A stretch of 64,000 bases of DNA from contig NC_017941.2 in assembly GCF_000306765.2 (NCBI RefSeq), positions 1 through 64,000 of the forward strand. Reading direction: 5' to 3'. The translations under genes were made by a program, and so were the position numbers. Shown here piece by piece: positions 62,853 through 64,000 of this stretch. Each line of letters starts with the position of its first letter. Position 1 is the first letter of the stretch. Origin of the DNA: Haloferax mediterranei ATCC 33500 (GTDB taxonomy: Archaea > Halobacteriota > Halobacteria > Halobacteriales > Haloferacaceae). The notes under the pieces were generated by a model. That model searched no databases and was not told where the DNA came from. It saw nothing but the letters and a program-made list of their open reading frames with translations.

Positions 62853-64000
62853 ACGCCCGACCCCCCTGCTGCAGCAGCTTCAGTACTTTCTCCGCCCTCA
62901 CTCTGTGGGTCGATTGCGTCACGGACACCGTCACCGAGCGCGTTGAAACCAGTCACGACGAGCGTGATGATGAGACCGGGAAGGAGCGAGATGTGCCACG
63001 AGACACTCGCAACGTATGGTTGTCCGTCTGTAATTAGCCGCCCCCACTCGGGTGTTGGCGGTGCGATGCCGAGGCCAATGAACGACAACCCGGCGATGGC
63101 GATTATGATGCCACCGAGGGTCATCGACGAGTAGACGAGAAGGTATCCGATGACGTACGGTGCCATATGTTTCTTCATGATGACGAGCGGTGCCTGACCG
63201 AAGCTCTCCGCAGCGTCGATCCACTCTTGGCCCGACACTTGGAGGGCGGGACCACGGACTGCACGCCACAGACTCGGCCAGTAGAGGACGAAGAAGATGC
63301 CGACCATTAACGCGGCCCCATCGTACAGGTCCCCAAGCCACGTTCCGCTAAAGACCACGAAGACGATGATGAGCAACATGAACATGGGGATTGCCTGTAC
63401 AGAGTCACTTGCGAGGACGGCGGCGAGGTCTGCGATACCCTTGTAGTAGGCCGTGACGAGTGCGAGGAGTAACGCCATACCCGCAGCAAGCATGATTGAG
63501 AGGAGCGCGATGGAGAGCGATACCCTCGCACCCGAAGCGACGAAGGTAAACAAGTCCTTGCCGTCTGTCGTTGTTCCGAATGGATGGAACCTGCCGAAGT
63601 CATCGTATTGCATCGGGCCGACGTTCCGGTCTGGCGACCCCTTCGAAGAGGACTGGATGTTCGCGTCACCGACGGCCATCGATTCGATAGAACTCACCTC
63701 TTCATCCCAGTAGGTAATCTCGTTCGAGTACGGATTTCGAATGTTCTTATCGACCGTGGTCGGACCGATTGCTGGCGCGAACACTGCCATCACGAGGAAT
63801 ATCGCAACGACGACGAAGCCGAACTTCCCCCAACTGTGGCGGCGGAAGCGATTCACGATGTCGTCACCGGGCGTCCAGTCGGCTTCGCGGTAGTGTTCTC
63901 GGTATCGGAAGTACCCGTTGATGAGCCAGCCGATGAACACTGCCGAGTACGCATACACGAGCGCCACCCGGATGAACCACGCAATTCCGGGTTCGAGACC
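62849..64000 (-). CDS. dppC: Dipeptide/oligopeptide ABC transporter permease (DppC type), start outside window
   Basis: At least 383 residues; the frame is open to the window edge (first visible residues GLEPGIAWFIRVALVYAYSA), although a GTG at 63967 could be the start. An N-terminal membrane segment and basic loop precede the usual DppC fold: GKFGFVVVAIFLVMAVFAPA, a periplasmic loop, ARVSLSIALLSIMLAAGMAL, and the EAA loop EWIDAAESFGQAPLVIMKKH. AGLSFIGLGIAPPTPEWGRL is the DppC signature. The partner permease and binding protein should lie just beyond the window. Confidence 0.9.
   Translation of the reverse strand, partial: GLEPGIAWFIRVALVYAYSAVFIGWLINGYFRYREHYREADWTPGDDIVNRFRRHSWGKFGFVVVAIFLVMAVFAPAIGPTTVDKNIRNPYSNEITYWDEEVSSIESMAVGDANIQSSSKGSPDRNVGPMQYDDFGRFHPFGTTTDGKDLFTFVASGARVSLSIALLSIMLAAGMALLLALVTAYYKGIADLAAVLASDSVQAIPMFMLLIIVFVVFSGTWLGDLYDGAALMVGIFFVLYWPSLWRAVRGPALQVSGQEWIDAAESFGQAPLVIMKKHMAPYVIGYLLVYSSMTLGGIIIAIAGLSFIGLGIAPPTPEWGRLITDGQPYVASVSWHISLLPGLIITLVVTGFNALGDGVRDAIDPQSEGGESTEAAAAGGSGV

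Noticed and set aside
1..64000. CRISPR arrays, insertion sequences, rRNA operons
   Set aside because: No regularly spaced repeats of CRISPR type, no transposase-like protein and no rRNA sequence were seen on either strand.

Overview
The window is a stretch of haloarchaeal chromosome that looks like Haloferax, starting at the origin-linked orc1/cdc6 gene. Reasons: acidic proteins, high GC at third codon positions, archaeal-only genes (PolD small subunit, Hel308, Cgi121, PurO, LysW-type arginine genes), TATA boxes about 27 bases before start codons (leaderless mRNAs), and many 4-base ATGA overlaps. The species call is inference; no database search was run. I see no rRNA, CRISPR array, transposase or insertion sequence.

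Layout. 1-4.3 kb: orc1, Sec11 signal peptidase, PolD small subunit. 4.4-11.5 kb: old-yellow-enzyme-type oxidoreductase, ZIP metal transporter, aspartate kinase, tryptophanase, phosphoesterase, PurO. 11.6-11.9 kb: tRNA-Gln(CUG), a duplicated tRNA 3' end and a cluster of ORB-like Orc1 sites. 11.9-18.4 kb: cgi121-hel308 operon, ferredoxin, a 28-residue membrane peptide, conserved proteins of unknown role and a methyltransferase. 18.5-22.5 kb: ThiBPQ-like ABC transporter operon with an embedded 40-codon repeat ORF. 22.7-26.1 kb: two divergent rhodaneses and an AtoE-type permease. 26.9-27.3 kb: a repeat- and hairpin-rich spacer. 27.3-36 kb: uvrB, TauE/SafE exporter, universal stress protein, ribonucleotide reductase. 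36-43.5 kb: stomatin-like protein, P450, XPD-like helicase and membrane proteins. 43.5-52.8 kb: the whole arginine pathway (lysW-argX-C-B-D-E-F and argG-argH). 53-60 kb: cation exchangers, dolichol-kinase-like protein, glyS, CBS protein. 60-64 kb: dipeptide/oligopeptide ABC transporter, cut by the window end.

How genes work together. Arginine is made through the LysW carrier route: ArgX attaches glutamate to LysW, ArgB/ArgC/ArgD process it, ArgE releases ornithine, and ArgF, ArgG and ArgH finish. LysW here has lost all four zinc-binding cysteines. The ribonucleotide reductase small subunit has the residue signature of class Ic (Mn/Fe) enzymes, and its large subunit shows no ATP-cone.

The best candidates for something undescribed are: ORB-like elements scattered 5-27 kb from orc1, one cluster beside an att-like duplication of the tRNA-Gln 3' end; the 40-codon ORF joined by ATGA overlaps to thiP and the ATPase gene; a leaderless 18-codon upstream ORF overlapping lysC; and the structured spacer at 26.9-27.3 kb.
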